Of a stretch of DNA of 64,000 nt, positions 10,413 to 21,854 are shown piece after piece (within the stretch, counting starts at the first letter, position 1; every line of letters begins with the position of its first letter). The notes under the pieces were generated by a model that saw only the letters and a list, made by a program, of their open reading frames with translations, was not told the origin of the DNA and ran no database searches. The stretch spans positions 248,001-312,000 of the forward strand of contig JAKCVP010000402.1 in the NCBI GenBank assembly GCA_023512835.1. The letters are read 5' to 3'. The translations under genes were made by a program, and so were the position numbers. The DNA comes from Taxillus chinensis. Its lineage: Eukaryota > Streptophyta > Magnoliopsida > Santalales > Loranthaceae.

Positions 10413-11909
10413 CTATACCCATCCCAGCACTTCATTTGCCTTGTTCATCATGTCTCGCTGCCCTTTACTGAGCCCTCTTTCGTCTGCATTCCATCTCTTG
10501 AGCCCTAGAGCTCTGAGGGCCTCGTCACCCATCTCGTGTTCAACCTGCGACCTTGTCCAACGTCCGACATGATCACTTTCCCCTTTGCCGCCGGGGAAAT
10601 CCGGCCCTGGCAGTCCATTGATAAAGCAATCGCGTTGCTTGACCATGTGCGCCGCATTAACCTCGGTAAGAGGACAGCATGGAATATACATGACGCTGCT
10701 ATCTCCCTTGCCCTCGTGAACAGCATCCACAGCGTGCACAGTGTCGCAGTGCCAAGCCACATAATCCCCAGGCTGTACACGTGGAGCATGTACCATTGTA
10801 TGTTCCAGCTGGAGGTGGGGATGTAAATGCGCGCGCAACTCCTGCTGAGAACCCGGCGTCGCGCCGTGCAACCAGCTATCGCTTCGGGCCATCAATCGCC
10901 AATTTGAGGGTGCCAAGAAATCAACCGCAGCTGGATTTGAAATTTTTGGCGCGAAGAAGGGACGCAGCAGGTAATATGCCGTTGCGAGGCCGAGAAGTGG
11001 GTTCACGAGGATCGTGCCTTCCCGTGGACCAGTGTCGCTCAAACCTAGCCATCCTTGCAGGGCGCGGAAAACGCTGCAGCCCCCTGGTGCACCGTACATG
11101 TCGCTGACTACTGAGAGCCGGCGGCTGGCTTCCCAACTGTCCAAGTCTTCCCAGCGGCCGTCGAAAACGGCGTCATACACGCCCCCTTTGCCGTAGCCGT
11201 CCTTTTCCCAGCGCTCGACGGAGCCCCCGTCAACGTGTGGACCCAGGGCAAATTTTGCATCTCCTGGTTGCCGCATGCGTAGTCTGTCGGCATATATGGT
11301 TGGGTGGGCAAGGGATACAAGAGCATCGGGGTCTTCTGAATGCCAGTGTTGAAGCATGAAGCGTTGAGCGCGCATCAGCCTGGGGTCCGCATGGGCTTTG
11401 AGCTGGGAAGGTGACCAGTACAACTCGAATACCTGAGGATCATCCGGAGGAAAGGCCTTGGTGCTCGGATTGGCAGAGATGTATGATCTCAAGTCGTCTT
11501 TCAGCTTCAGAGCCTCGTGCTCTGGGATAACTTGACGTATCACTGCAACTCCGCGTTTCTTCAGCTCCTTTGAGAAATGCTCCGGGGAAGAGTCCAAATC
11601 CGCGTAGTCAATCTCAGGAATAATTGCAGAACCCAATGCTTTGATCATGGGAATCTCATCCCGGAGCCGGATGAGTAGTCGATGCCATGACGCTGCAAGG
11701 CGATCCTGACGATCCGAGATGAGCGCGTCTTTGACAGAGGCAAAGCGGGGATCTAGCGGTGCAAAGTCTAGGCCAGATAGCGAGGCGAAAGCGTCTGAGA
11801 TGTCGCCCTCTTTCTTGCCTGTAGCTTCGGTGGACGCTGCTCGCAAAGTGACGCGAGAGTGGGAAAGAGTAGCGCGGGTAGTCAGTCGGCGAAGGGCGCA
11901 GCGCATCAT
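10413..11909 (-). CDS. DUF1479 (YbiU-like) oxygenase-fold protein
   Basis: A single-exon 498-residue protein, start at the first of two ATGs (11909, 11906). The first about 30 residues are rich in Arg, Ser, Thr and Ala with no acidic residues, consistent with a mitochondrial presequence. The rest matches the fungal/bacterial DUF1479 family. Visible markers are ELKKRGVAVIRQVIP near residue 115, a GPHVDGGS motif (candidate His-x-Asp iron ligands), GDYVAWHCDTVHAVD (candidate distal His), and the C-terminal LPGPDFPGGKGES block. The family is structurally related to Fe(II)/2-oxoglutarate oxygenases. The substrate is unknown and the iron-ligand assignment is inference. Confidence 0.85.
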   Translation of the reverse strand: MMRCALRRLTTRATLSHSRVTLRAASTEATGKKEGDISDAFASLSGLDFAPLDPRFASVKDALISDRQDRLAASWHRLLIRLRDEIPMIKALGSAIIPEIDYADLDSSPEHFSKELKKRGVAVIRQVIPEHEALKLKDDLRSYISANPSTKAFPPDDPQVFELYWSPSQLKAHADPRLMRAQRFMLQHWHSEDPDALVSLAHPTIYADRLRMRQPGDAKFALGPHVDGGSVERWEKDGYGKGGVYDAVFDGRWEDLDSWEASRRLSVVSDMYGAPGGCSVFRALQGWLGLSDTGPREGTILVNPLLGLATAYYLLRPFFAPKISNPAAVDFLAPSNWRLMARSDSWLHGATPGSQQELRAHLHPHLQLEHTMVHAPRVQPGDYVAWHCDTVHAVDAVHEGKGDSSVMYIPCCPLTEVNAAHMVKQRDCFINGLPGPDFPGGKGESDHVGRWTRSQVEHEMGDEALRALGLKRWNADERGLSKGQRDMMNKANEVLGWV

Positions 11910-12378
11910 CTTGAAACTTTATTGACTATTGATAGCACTTTTCGCTACCAATTATACCCTGCAATTAATCGTGCATTTTTCCACAGAGACCGCCTGACGC
12001 TTTGAATATATACCAACATCACGCTTGCTGTACGGCCTAAAAATGGTGCAGTACATGCGGAAAGCAGCTCGCTTCGTTGCAGCGCACACTGCCAGAAACG
12101 GAAGTGACCGCAAACCTAGCGCCCTCATGGTAGCCAGTCACATGCCAATGCACACTCGCACCCCATGGCATCGTGTCGCAGTCTACATGTACTGTCTGTA
12201 TGTAGTGATATGCGCAGGATGACCAGATTGGCTGCATTACTTTATTTCGACATTGATACCTCGCACTCCCATGCATATCATGAACGCAGTGATTGACCCA
12301 AACCTCCGTTGATGCAAAAGCAATATAGCCACGCTACCCCCCCGAACATTCGTTCAAAACAAGCCTCGCCAAGAGAAC
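11910..12378. other. intergenic, DUF1479 promoter
   Basis: About 470 bases between the DUF1479 start and the Dpm1 stop. AT-rich just upstream of 11909. No gene is seen. Confidence 0.4.
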
Positions 12379-13705
<1,327 letters not shown>

Positions 13706-14842
13706 ATGGCGGTGCAGCCGATACGTCCCGTCGAGGTGGTGATGGCGAGAGCCGAAAAGCAATGGCTGTTCACGGACGACGAGATCAAGAACTCACCGTC
13801 AGTACGAAATGGAATGACACAAAAGGAGGAAGACGAACTGCGCCGGAAAGCTATCAACTTCATTAATGCAGTCGGCATCTCGCTCAAGCTGCCCCAGCTT
13901 ACCTTGTACACCGGCCACATATTCCTCAATCGCTTCTTTATGAGGCATTCTCTGAAGCCTGTGAAAGACAAGCCGAAACCCCTCCATCACTATCAAATTG
14001 CCGCCGTGGCGCTCTTCATTGCCATGAAAGTTGACGAGAACTCTCGTAAAACAAGAGACTTTGTAATCGCGTGCGCGCGCACCGCACTCAAGAAGCCAGA
14101 AGCGCAGATTGACGAGCAGACGAAAGACTTTTGGCGTTGGAGAGACTCTATCTTACAGAATGAGGATGTGCTTTACGAGGCGCTCTGCTTCGATTTCACA
14201 ATCGAGTCGCCCCATAGATTAATGGTCGACACCATTAAAGATCTGCACGTAGAGCATCATAAGACCTTACGCAAGACTGCATGGACCTTCGTCAACGATT
14301 CCATGCTCACCACCCTTGGTCTTAGATACACTCACCGCGAGATAGCCGCGACAGCTATCTACGCAGCGGCAAGGCTGTGCGACTTGGATCCCTGGGACCC
14401 TACAAAAGAGCTTCCGCTCGATCCGCCAGAAACAGCGCACAACCAAGATGCATCAACAGAGACTGGTACGAATGGAAATGGGCATTCGAGCAAAAGCGCA
14501 GGCTGGTGGGAATCGATGAATGTCTCCGTAGAGACCCTGATAGACGCCTGCCATCGCATGGCTGACATGTACGAGGAGGTCAAGCAAGCAAACGCCGACG
14601 GCGAGCCCAACGTGTACGCACGCCTCAGGACGCCCTCGGACGATGGGAGGTTGACTGGCCGCACTAACGGAGGCTTTTCAGAGGGAGGAGGATCAACGGT
14701 CGAGTCTAGGGGAATTAAGAGGGCGAGCGACGGCACTCCGGTGGTGCAGAGTCAGACCCCACTACCGTCACAAGGCGCTGATGCCGAGAGAACGCACATA
14801 TCGGATGAACAAGGCAGTGAAGAGGGCGAGGTCGATGAGTAG
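13706..14842 (+). CDS. C-type cyclin of a transcription-linked CDK
   Basis: A single exon of 378 residues. The first in-frame ATG is at 13706, and a second at 13742 is also possible. The N-terminal half is a double cyclin fold. It starts LRRKAINFINAVGISLKLPQ, then HIFLNRFF, then HHYQIAAVALFIAMKVDENS (the conserved Lys of cyclin box 1 with KTRDFV after it), then EDVLYEALCFDF and RYTHREIAATAIYAAARL in box 2. The pattern is that of cyclin T/K/L-like fungal proteins (S. pombe Pch1, S. cerevisiae Bur2/Ctk2 branch), which activate CDK9/CDK12-type kinases that phosphorylate the RNA polymerase II tail. The last 120 residues are low-complexity and end in an acidic EEGEVDE tail. Which CDK it partners is not decided here. 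Confidence 0.88.
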   Translation: MAVQPIRPVEVVMARAEKQWLFTDDEIKNSPSVRNGMTQKEEDELRRKAINFINAVGISLKLPQLTLYTGHIFLNRFFMRHSLKPVKDKPKPLHHYQIAAVALFIAMKVDENSRKTRDFVIACARTALKKPEAQIDEQTKDFWRWRDSILQNEDVLYEALCFDFTIESPHRLMVDTIKDLHVEHHKTLRKTAWTFVNDSMLTTLGLRYTHREIAATAIYAAARLCDLDPWDPTKELPLDPPETAHNQDASTETGTNGNGHSSKSAGWWESMNVSVETLIDACHRMADMYEEVKQANADGEPNVYARLRTPSDDGRLTGRTNGGFSEGGGSTVESRGIKRASDGTPVVQSQTPLPSQGADAERTHISDEQGSEEGEVDE

Positions 14843-15601
14843 CTTGCACGACCTCTTAAGGTTTGGGAAAGATAAGCCTAAGTGACTTGTTACTGCAAGA
14901 AGCCCTTGGCGGCAGAGTGAGCGCCCCCCTCCGGCATCTCCGACCGCAGGTGGCTGGTGTCACGAAGTGTTCAGGCGAGGTACGAGCAGCTTGGAAGCGT
15001 TTCCATTTGGAACTTGCTTGGGAGGCGTTATGGCATTGGAAAAGGCATACGATACCCATGGGCTTCATCGAGGTGTCAGCGTTGTACACAGCAACAGCGT
15101 TAAGTTGATGAGCGTGAAATCAATGAATTCTTTGGATACTCGGGCCTGATTGCAACTCTCATCCCCAGAAGAAGTGATGCATTTGAAGTGAGAAACAAAT
15201 ACCCAAGCAGCTGATGGAACATCTTGGAGGTGGAGACTGATCGGAGCCAGGCAGACATGACGGGACATGAGATGCATCGGCAGCTGCACGCGAGCTCGTC
15301 ATGCCTCGCCCACCCGCGCGCCTCAGCTTGAGCATTTGACCAACCTCTCTTGTTCCTTGGGGCAGCTGCCCATCATTCTGCTTGTACATTTACTTTTCCA
15401 ACCCTACTAGAAGCTCTGCGAAGCTGGCCTCCGCATATCACTCTCGCTTGCTTCTACAAACACATCAAACACATACGTCTCGACCCATCCCTCCGCCCTC
15501 TCGCTCAGCTTCAGTCAACTGTGCCCCTCCACTATCTCCTTGCCCTAGACGCCCTTCGCCTCACGCCCAGCCCACATATGTATACCATCTGAGCAGCAGA
15601 C
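14843..15601. promoter_or_regulatory. intergenic, promoter of VPS9-domain gene
   Basis: About 760 bases downstream of the cyclin and upstream of ATG 15602. The last 200 bases are C/T-rich, typical of a fungal core promoter and leader. No gene is seen. Confidence 0.45.
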
Positions 15602-17759
15602 ATGCAGCATAATGAATCATCGCGGGAGAACTCGCGTCCCTCATCGCAAAAGTCGAAATCATTCACGAGATATGAGCCCAACAGCTCCATAGCAGCCCGC
15701 TCGCCCAACACTGCCCATGCCCTCCGGCACAGCCCCGTTGTAACTAGCCCGACTGCCATGGACGGTGACCCTTTTGAGACAGGTGATGGTGAGGATGGCG
15801 CAGAGGAGAAGGAGGACGACGCATCGGTGCCGAACGCTACAGAGGAGCTCCCGATTGAGATCCAGAGCTTGATGGAACGGTATGAATCTACCCTTTGACT
15901 CCGCTTCGCAACATATTCTGACATGCTCAATCAGTTTCATCGAGTCGCTGTCCCTCAAGAAACATTCTCAGCCTATCACGGCAGACCAGCTGTCAGAGCT
16001 TTACCAGAACTTCTACGCTCACTGTGGCGCTCAGATAGAGACACACATAGCCGCTGAATCTACGAGGATCTCGCGGCAACGCTCTCCCGCGCCCTCCATA
16101 TCCTCTGTCGGATCAACCAGGTCAAGAGGGGGGAGGAAGAACTCGAAACCCTTGGAAACAGCTATCGATGAGCCGTTATCAGATCAGCAAATGCTAACGC
16201 CGAACGAGATCTCGGATCGCAAGAAACAACGTCGACAGCTCGAATTCAAGCGACTAGCATTGGAGGAAGCCGTTGAGAAAGGCGTTTGCGAGAAGGTCTA
16301 CAGCAAGATATGGCGCCATCGGACCACTGATGATCAGGAGAGAGATGAGAAGGTCCGCTCTCGCGCTGCAGCCCTGGCACTTGTTGGTGTGGATCTTAAG
16401 GAGCTTCTGTCGGGGTCACCAGAGGGTGCAAAGCAGAGAACCAGTCGTTCAGAGCGACCTCTGGAGGATCCTGCACGCGCCCAGCTTGCGGGCGCCCGGG
16501 ACCATATCTTACGCATGACTGGAGAGCATTATCCACTCGGAAAGCTTCATGCACTAACGGCCGCTCACAAGAGTATTGTCGAGACACTGTCGCAGATGTT
16601 TCCTGCAACCTCATCGGCTGACGAGGTCCTCCCGACCCTCATCTACAGCATCATCACACTCCCTCCCGACGAGATCAACGTAGTCAGTCACTTGAATTTC
16701 ATTCAGAGGTTCCGTGCTGCGACCAAGATCGACGGCGAGACTGCCTATTGCCTTACAAACCTCGAAGCTGCCATTTCGTTCCTCGAAAACGTCGATCTCT
16801 CTTCATTACGTCCAGAAGAAGAGGCGTCCAGGAGCCGGTCCCGATCGCCGCCAAAGGATGACGTGAAACCATTATATCGCGGACTACCCAGCGATTCACC
16901 AAAGATTGGAAGTGAATCAAAGGACACGCCATCATCACCAAAGTCTTCCACAGCCAACCGCCGCTTGAGCAGCCTTCTGCAATCACGGCCTCGTACACTT
17001 GAGGCTGCAACAGGAATGGTATCATCTGGCGCAGATGCGGCATACGACACCATACACAGCGCTCTGGACGGCAGCATGAAATTCTTCTTCGGCAGAATGA
17101 AAGAGAAGCAGTCGTCCATTTCCTCTCCATCGGGTGTCGCAGCGGACATTACCGTGCCCAAAACGCTTGAAGACGCAAGAAAGCTCGTCGGTACGCCCCC
17201 GCCTATCCTCGAGGACGACGCAAGCATCGGTGGAGACTCACAAAGCGACGCGCCGCCTGCGTCTGTGGAACAACGAAGCAAAGCCCTCGAACTGGTGACG
17301 GGCAAGCGGACAGCAAGAGACCAGAGCGTCGAGAGCGCAAAGAGCGCCAACAGCACGCAGAAGACGAGTGGGACTACCCCACAGCCGCAAAGCTCTACAG
17401 TCACCTCTAGAATGGCAGACTATGCGTCCGTCGAGGGCGTGCGCAATCTCGGCAGCACCCTGAATCCACTCAAGGGTCTCTCAGCCATGGGCTCATTTCG
17501 AGGCTTTGGCCGGTCTTCCAATACCGCTTCGCCAACGCCGTCGGTTTACGGGCACAGCCCAACGCCGTCTGACGGGAATATCAATTTTGAAAAGGCTGGC
17601 GGCGTTGATGTGAGTGGCATTGGTGCGCCTATTCAGAAGTTTGTCGATTGCAAGGAGGCCAAGGAGTTGAATTTTTACGATGTCGAGCTTTTACTACGGG
17701 ATTATCAGCGGCTGGCGGGTGCGCTCAGGGCTGTGCAGGGATCTACGCCGGCTGTGTGA
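15602..17759 (+). CDS. VPS9-domain protein, Muk1-like Rab5 exchange factor
   Basis: Two exons, 15602-15879 and 15935-17759, with a 55-base intron (donor GTATGA, branch-like CTGACAT, acceptor TCAG). The junction gives ...LMER-FIESLSLK. The product is 700 residues. After a Ser-rich N terminus and a basic helix (RKKQRRQLEFKRLALEEAV) comes a VPS9 domain at roughly 230-380. Its hallmark stretch is SADEVLPTLIYSIITLPP, followed by the LNFIQRF and GETAYCLTNLEAAISFLE helices. Family knowledge: VPS9 domains catalyse GDP release from Rab5/Vps21 GTPases on endosomes. The long Ser/Pro-rich C terminus and absence of a CUE domain suit the Muk1-like branch rather than Vps9 itself. A true Vps9 lies 4 kb away. 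Confidence 0.85.
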
Positions 17760-18108
17760 ATCGTGAATGTACAATCGGTATGGAGAAAAGGGGCATAGAT
17801 GTGAGTTTGGTTATGATTCGTTTTGAAGCATGGCGTTTTGGCGGAATTGCGTTATGTATGGTATGGTATGGTTCGGTACGCTGTGTTGGATACGTACAGT
17901 CAAATGCGCACGAGCAAAGGTACAGGCGTAGGCACAGGCGCAAGCATTCACGGCATCGTTGACAGATGTGCGTATTTAAGACTTTATTTACTTTCCATCT
18001 ACTTCCTTCTTGTCTGTTCTTTCTGTAATCTTTCGTCCCAGTTCCTGTTATGATGGAGCATTCGGTTCCTGATTTTGAGAATACAGTCTCCGGCATTCAG
18101 TACAAGTA
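17760..18108. other. convergent intergenic region
   Basis: 349 bases between two convergent stops. Contains short ATGGT repeats near 17857 and GGCACAGGCG-type repeats near 17920. It probably holds both 3' ends. Confidence 0.4.
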
Positions 18109-21100
18109 TTAAAATCCAGCCCTCTTTCTCCGACCTAGAACAAGCTTGTTCAATGTTGGTCGTGCCCCGAATTTACCGGGTTCAACCTGAGATGCAGTGG
18201 CTGGCCGCGCAGTTTGGCTCTGCGATGTTTGTAGTTGCGGTTGAGCGTGTGCTGGAGTCTGCGTTTGAGCCTGCGCCTGGAATGGTGTCTGCGCCTGCGT
18301 TTGGGCCTCAGCCTGAGTCCGTACGAGTGCCCGAGGCTGTACTGCCGGCTGTGTCTGTGCCTGTGTTTGAGGCTGTGGCTGAAGCTGGGTTTGGACCTGG
18401 GCTTGCGAATGCCCTCTCGATACTGGCGCTTGCGATTGCGACCGTGTTTCGGACCTCACTGGCAGCGACTGCAATCTCGTCGCTCCCCGACCGAAACCAT
18501 GGGCCTGTGACTGAGACTGAGACTGACCCGCAACCTCTCTCAGCCATATCTCTCTTCTTGCCCGCTTCGCAGCCCGCTCTGCCTCGCGTTGTTCGTGTCG
18601 CTGGCGTTTAGCCTGAGCCTCATCTGTTAGAGAACTGCCCTGGGTGTATTTTGTTCCTGCGACTTTGGCGCTTGTTTCGCGCCAGTTGTAGGTTGACGGG
18701 TCAACGCCTAGATCCCAGTGTGCAAGGATCGAAGCTGCGCCCTCGCTTCGCGCTACAGTCTTGGTGAAGGATGTGTATTTTGAAAGATTACTGTACGCTT
18801 GATCAGCGCCAGCGCTTGGTGCAAATGGTACGGCTGCCGATGGCAGTTGAGTAGCTGGTTGTGAAAAGGCCATTGAGTCTTGCGTTGGTGGATTGAGGTA
18901 TGGATAGGGGTTTGAGGACGGGAGAGTCTGTGAAGAGCCAGCTGGGTATGCACCTATATGTGAGCGCGTGTCCGAGCTGGCCTTGCCAGGTGGAAGTAGC
19001 TTGTGACTGCTGAGCCAAAGGGACGCCGCCATGGATCGTGCAGCATTGTCAAGTCTGATGCGGATACGTGGGTTGATTGCAGGCCTCAGCGGTAGGATGT
19101 AGCGCTGCACCAGACTGGCATAAATGGTAGACACCGATGGTTCTACGGTATTAGTCTGTCCGAGATGATCTAGCCGCAAAGCATTGGAGCTTGCTAAGGG
19201 CGTCAGAGAAAGAGACCACTGAGCAGCTGCCTGACTTAGCAGATTCGACGCATCATCAATGTCTGCTATGGACAATGTTTGAAGAGCTGCTGCCATCATG
19301 CCGTCCGTAAGAAATGACTCCACCAGCTCTTCCTCTGCGTTACTCGATATTTCGCGGAGCGCATCGACAAGATCAGTGTCGTTGTCGTTCAAACCATCCA
19401 ATGCTGAAGCTTGATAAACTGACTCAAAAGGAGCTGTCGATGCTTGGAACGCGGTCGTGCTTCGAATCCAGTGCCCACTCACCGCTGATGATGTTGAGCT
19501 GCTATCCGAGTCATATTCGCCTTCATCGTCTTCAGAGCTATGTTCGATGTAAAGATCTTCGAAATCTTGGATGCGAGCTGGATTCTCGTCAAGACCGTAG
19601 GTGGGATCGTCGTCCTCGACTACAAAATCTTCTAAATTCCGGGTCTTCATGGCTCGTGGTTTGTTTCTGTGCACAACTTGGGCCCAATTAGTAGGAGGGG
19701 CTTTCTGCGGTCGTTTGGCATCCGTCCAGCTGAGGCAGATGTGGCTGGACAGTGACAAACTCCGGTCGAGAGTGAACGTTTGAAACGCGTCCGCGCCTTC
19801 TAAAAAGGTAGAGTCATCATCCTCGTCGACTAGCATTGCACTTTGTTCGAGTTTAAGCCAAGGCAGATTGAAGACATGAAAGTCTGTGAGTCCATTCTCG
19901 GACAACAAGCTCACATCGGCGGTATCATTCGGATTGATCAACAGTGAAGGATTTGTTGCGATGCGTTCAAGGACTCCGTCATTTTCATGCAGTCTAGCGA
20001 GATCGTACTCGATGATCATGCAAGTCTTCGAGGAGAACAACACCAGGCCTTGCGTCTTAGTATGTGCCGTTCCACGGAAAGCGAGTCTTAGTTGAAGATG
20101 CGAGGCATTAAAGTAATGGCGCCATTGCTTCCAAACTGCGAAGCGAGCCTCTGACGCTCGACCCTCAAGTCGTGTCAGTAAGACATGACTTGATGTCAAA
20201 ACGAAGACCTCGTCTGTTACAAACGGGCTCTTCTTCACATCGACGATCTTCATCTTCTTCGGGCTAATTTCCAATTCTAGGTTTACAGTAATGAGAGTTG
20301 GAGCTGCGGCGATGAAGGCACAGACTGTATCATCTCTGAATATCACGAAGATTTCAGGGTCCATCCAGAAGACTGCGTGAGGAGTTTCATCAACGCGCGT
20401 TTGCTGTCTAGTCTCCTCGGCACGTGTATGTTGTTCAGCCTTGTCTGCGTGAGTTGGCTGGCTAGATTGGTCAACATTGACCACCATTCGACCCTTGTCG
20501 TCATGCTTCTTTGCTGCAACATCGCTGCTCAGCTCTCCAGCTAGTACTAAGCGTGTATTGTGTTTGCCTCTGGATCTGTGCTTGCTAATCTCCAGAATCT
20601 TAAACCTGCCGCAGACGTCCACTAGTAGGAATTGATGTTGATACCAAGGATTGAACTGGATGTCAGAACAGGGACAATCGAAGAGATCGTCCTGTTTCAG
20701 TTCCAGAATGTGTCCGGGCTCGATGGAGTGGGAATGTACTGTGCGTATCCCAGGCAGGGGCCGGAAGATGTGGATTGCAGCAAAAGAGCGGACGGCCAGC
20801 AACGTGAATCGATCTTGTGTAGAGTGTGAAAAATTGACTTGGCATATAGGCCCTGTGGGGCATATCCAGGCAGGCTCGGACGAACTTGCGAGCTCGGTAG
20901 AAGAGAATGTAGTGTGAGGAACTGACTCAGATGAGTGCGTCCAGCCTCTGTGTCGCTGACTCAGTTCGTCCAGATACAGCCGATCGCTAGCAGAGCCACC
21001 CGGGAACGCAATGATGGAAATGGGCTCTTTCGAATGACCCCCGAATCCATACGCTCGGCCAAAGCTAACGAGCCCGCACGAGCGAGTAGTGTTTTGACTG

Positions 21101-21390
21101 TATGCACTTGAATGGACCATCTCCTGCAAGCACTGATTCCCCGCCGCCATCTCTGGATAGTCATGGCAGACAACATCTATGGCGGCAGTTCGATGGACGC
21201 TGTCATGATTAAGTGCTTCCCCAAGCGCATCGTCAAGGTCATGGCTATTGCGGTGAACAAGTCTTTCGATTGACCGGAGTGTGGATGACTGTATAGGAAG
21301 TCGCTGAGATATCCATGTGTTTGTGTTGGCCCGGTATTTGATGCTCCCCAAGGACCCATAATGTAGGTCTTCGTGACCCGGCTCACCCAT
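18109..21390 (-). CDS. RRN6: RNA polymerase I core factor subunit Rrn6
   Basis: A single exon of 1093 residues from ATG 21390. The N-terminal half is a WD-like beta-propeller region with the typical fungal Rrn6 sequence run: YGSLGSIKY at the start, GRAYGFGGH, then FNPWYQHQFLLVDVCGRFKI near residue 255. An acidic segment follows (EDLYIEHSSEDDEGEYD near 610), then a helical region and a very Gln-rich tail. The protein ends in a basic LNKLVLGRRKRAGF motif as Rrn6/TAF1C proteins do. Family knowledge: Rrn6 with Rrn7 and Rrn11 forms the core factor that recruits RNA polymerase I to rDNA promoters in the nucleolus. Divergent from VPS9. Confidence 0.88.
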   Translation of the reverse strand: MGEPGHEDLHYGSLGSIKYRANTNTWISQRLPIQSSTLRSIERLVHRNSHDLDDALGEALNHDSVHRTAAIDVVCHDYPEMAAGNQCLQEMVHSSAYSQNTTRSCGLVSFGRAYGFGGHSKEPISIIAFPGGSASDRLYLDELSQRHRGWTHSSESVPHTTFSSTELASSSEPAWICPTGPICQVNFSHSTQDRFTLLAVRSFAAIHIFRPLPGIRTVHSHSIEPGHILELKQDDLFDCPCSDIQFNPWYQHQFLLVDVCGRFKILEISKHRSRGKHNTRLVLAGELSSDVAAKKHDDKGRMVVNVDQSSQPTHADKAEQHTRAEETRQQTRVDETPHAVFWMDPEIFVIFRDDTVCAFIAAAPTLITVNLELEISPKKMKIVDVKKSPFVTDEVFVLTSSHVLLTRLEGRASEARFAVWKQWRHYFNASHLQLRLAFRGTAHTKTQGLVLFSSKTCMIIEYDLARLHENDGVLERIATNPSLLINPNDTADVSLLSENGLTDFHVFNLPWLKLEQSAMLVDEDDDSTFLEGADAFQTFTLDRSLSLSSHICLSWTDAKRPQKAPPTNWAQVVHRNKPRAMKTRNLEDFVVEDDDPTYGLDENPARIQDFEDLYIEHSSEDDEGEYDSDSSSTSSAVSGHWIRSTTAFQASTAPFESVYQASALDGLNDNDTDLVDALREISSNAEEELVESFLTDGMMAAALQTLSIADIDDASNLLSQAAAQWSLSLTPLASSNALRLDHLGQTNTVEPSVSTIYASLVQRYILPLRPAINPRIRIRLDNAARSMAASLWLSSHKLLPPGKASSDTRSHIGAYPAGSSQTLPSSNPYPYLNPPTQDSMAFSQPATQLPSAAVPFAPSAGADQAYSNLSKYTSFTKTVARSEGAASILAHWDLGVDPSTYNWRETSAKVAGTKYTQGSSLTDEAQAKRQRHEQREAERAAKRARREIWLREVAGQSQSQSQAHGFGRGATRLQSLPVRSETRSQSQAPVSRGHSQAQVQTQLQPQPQTQAQTQPAVQPRALVRTQAEAQTQAQTPFQAQAQTQTPAHAQPQLQTSQSQTARPATASQVEPGKFGARPTLNKLVLGRRKRAGF
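18205..18525 (-). repeat. Gln-rich hexanucleotide-like repeat in the RRN6 tail
   Basis: Within the RRN6 reading frame, about residues 956-1062 are dominated by alternating Gln with Ser, Thr, Ala or Pro (patterns such as QTQAQTQ and QAQAQTQT). In DNA this is an imperfect six-base periodicity of CAG/CAA followed by a variable codon. It keeps frame throughout, so it is a coding low-complexity tract. Confidence 0.75.
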
Positions 21391-21854
21391 GGGGCACTTG
21401 GTTCCGTCGTGCTCTCCGCGGATGAAGTCCGTAGCGCATTGCCGCGAGTCCAGACGAGTAATGCGCTTGGGACAGCTTCAGGTGAATTCTTTGGCCTCTG
21501 TGATCACTCGAAATGGTTGTCATGGGTTGTGGAAATGACCAATACGCGGCTCGAAAAAAGCAGCTACGACCAAAGAATCACATGGATTCGCGGAAGCGGA
21601 AGATTGCAATGTTCCGGGAAAAGCCCAGCAGGGTCAGCCGGCGTGTGGCACAGGGGCCACGCGCATGAACCAGGGCGTATCCCCACTCGACATCTCAGAG
21701 TTACCTCTTGTGCCCTGACCAGTCAAGTCTATTCAGGACGCTGTACATCGACTAATGGTACTGTGAAAATACACGATCGACCAGAAAAGACCGAGTCTTC
21801 CTGTCAAAGCCAAAGTGCAGCCCGGTGCCTCGCACAAATCGAGCCAACGATTGA
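21391..21854. promoter_or_regulatory. bidirectional promoter, RRN6 / VPS9
   Basis: 464 bases between the divergent ATGs at 21390 (minus) and 21855 (plus). No gene is seen. Confidence 0.5.

Noticed and set aside
16745..17404. 219-codon frame antisense to the Muk1-like gene
   Set aside because: Shadow of the real coding strand; the VPS9 domain on the plus strand explains the region.
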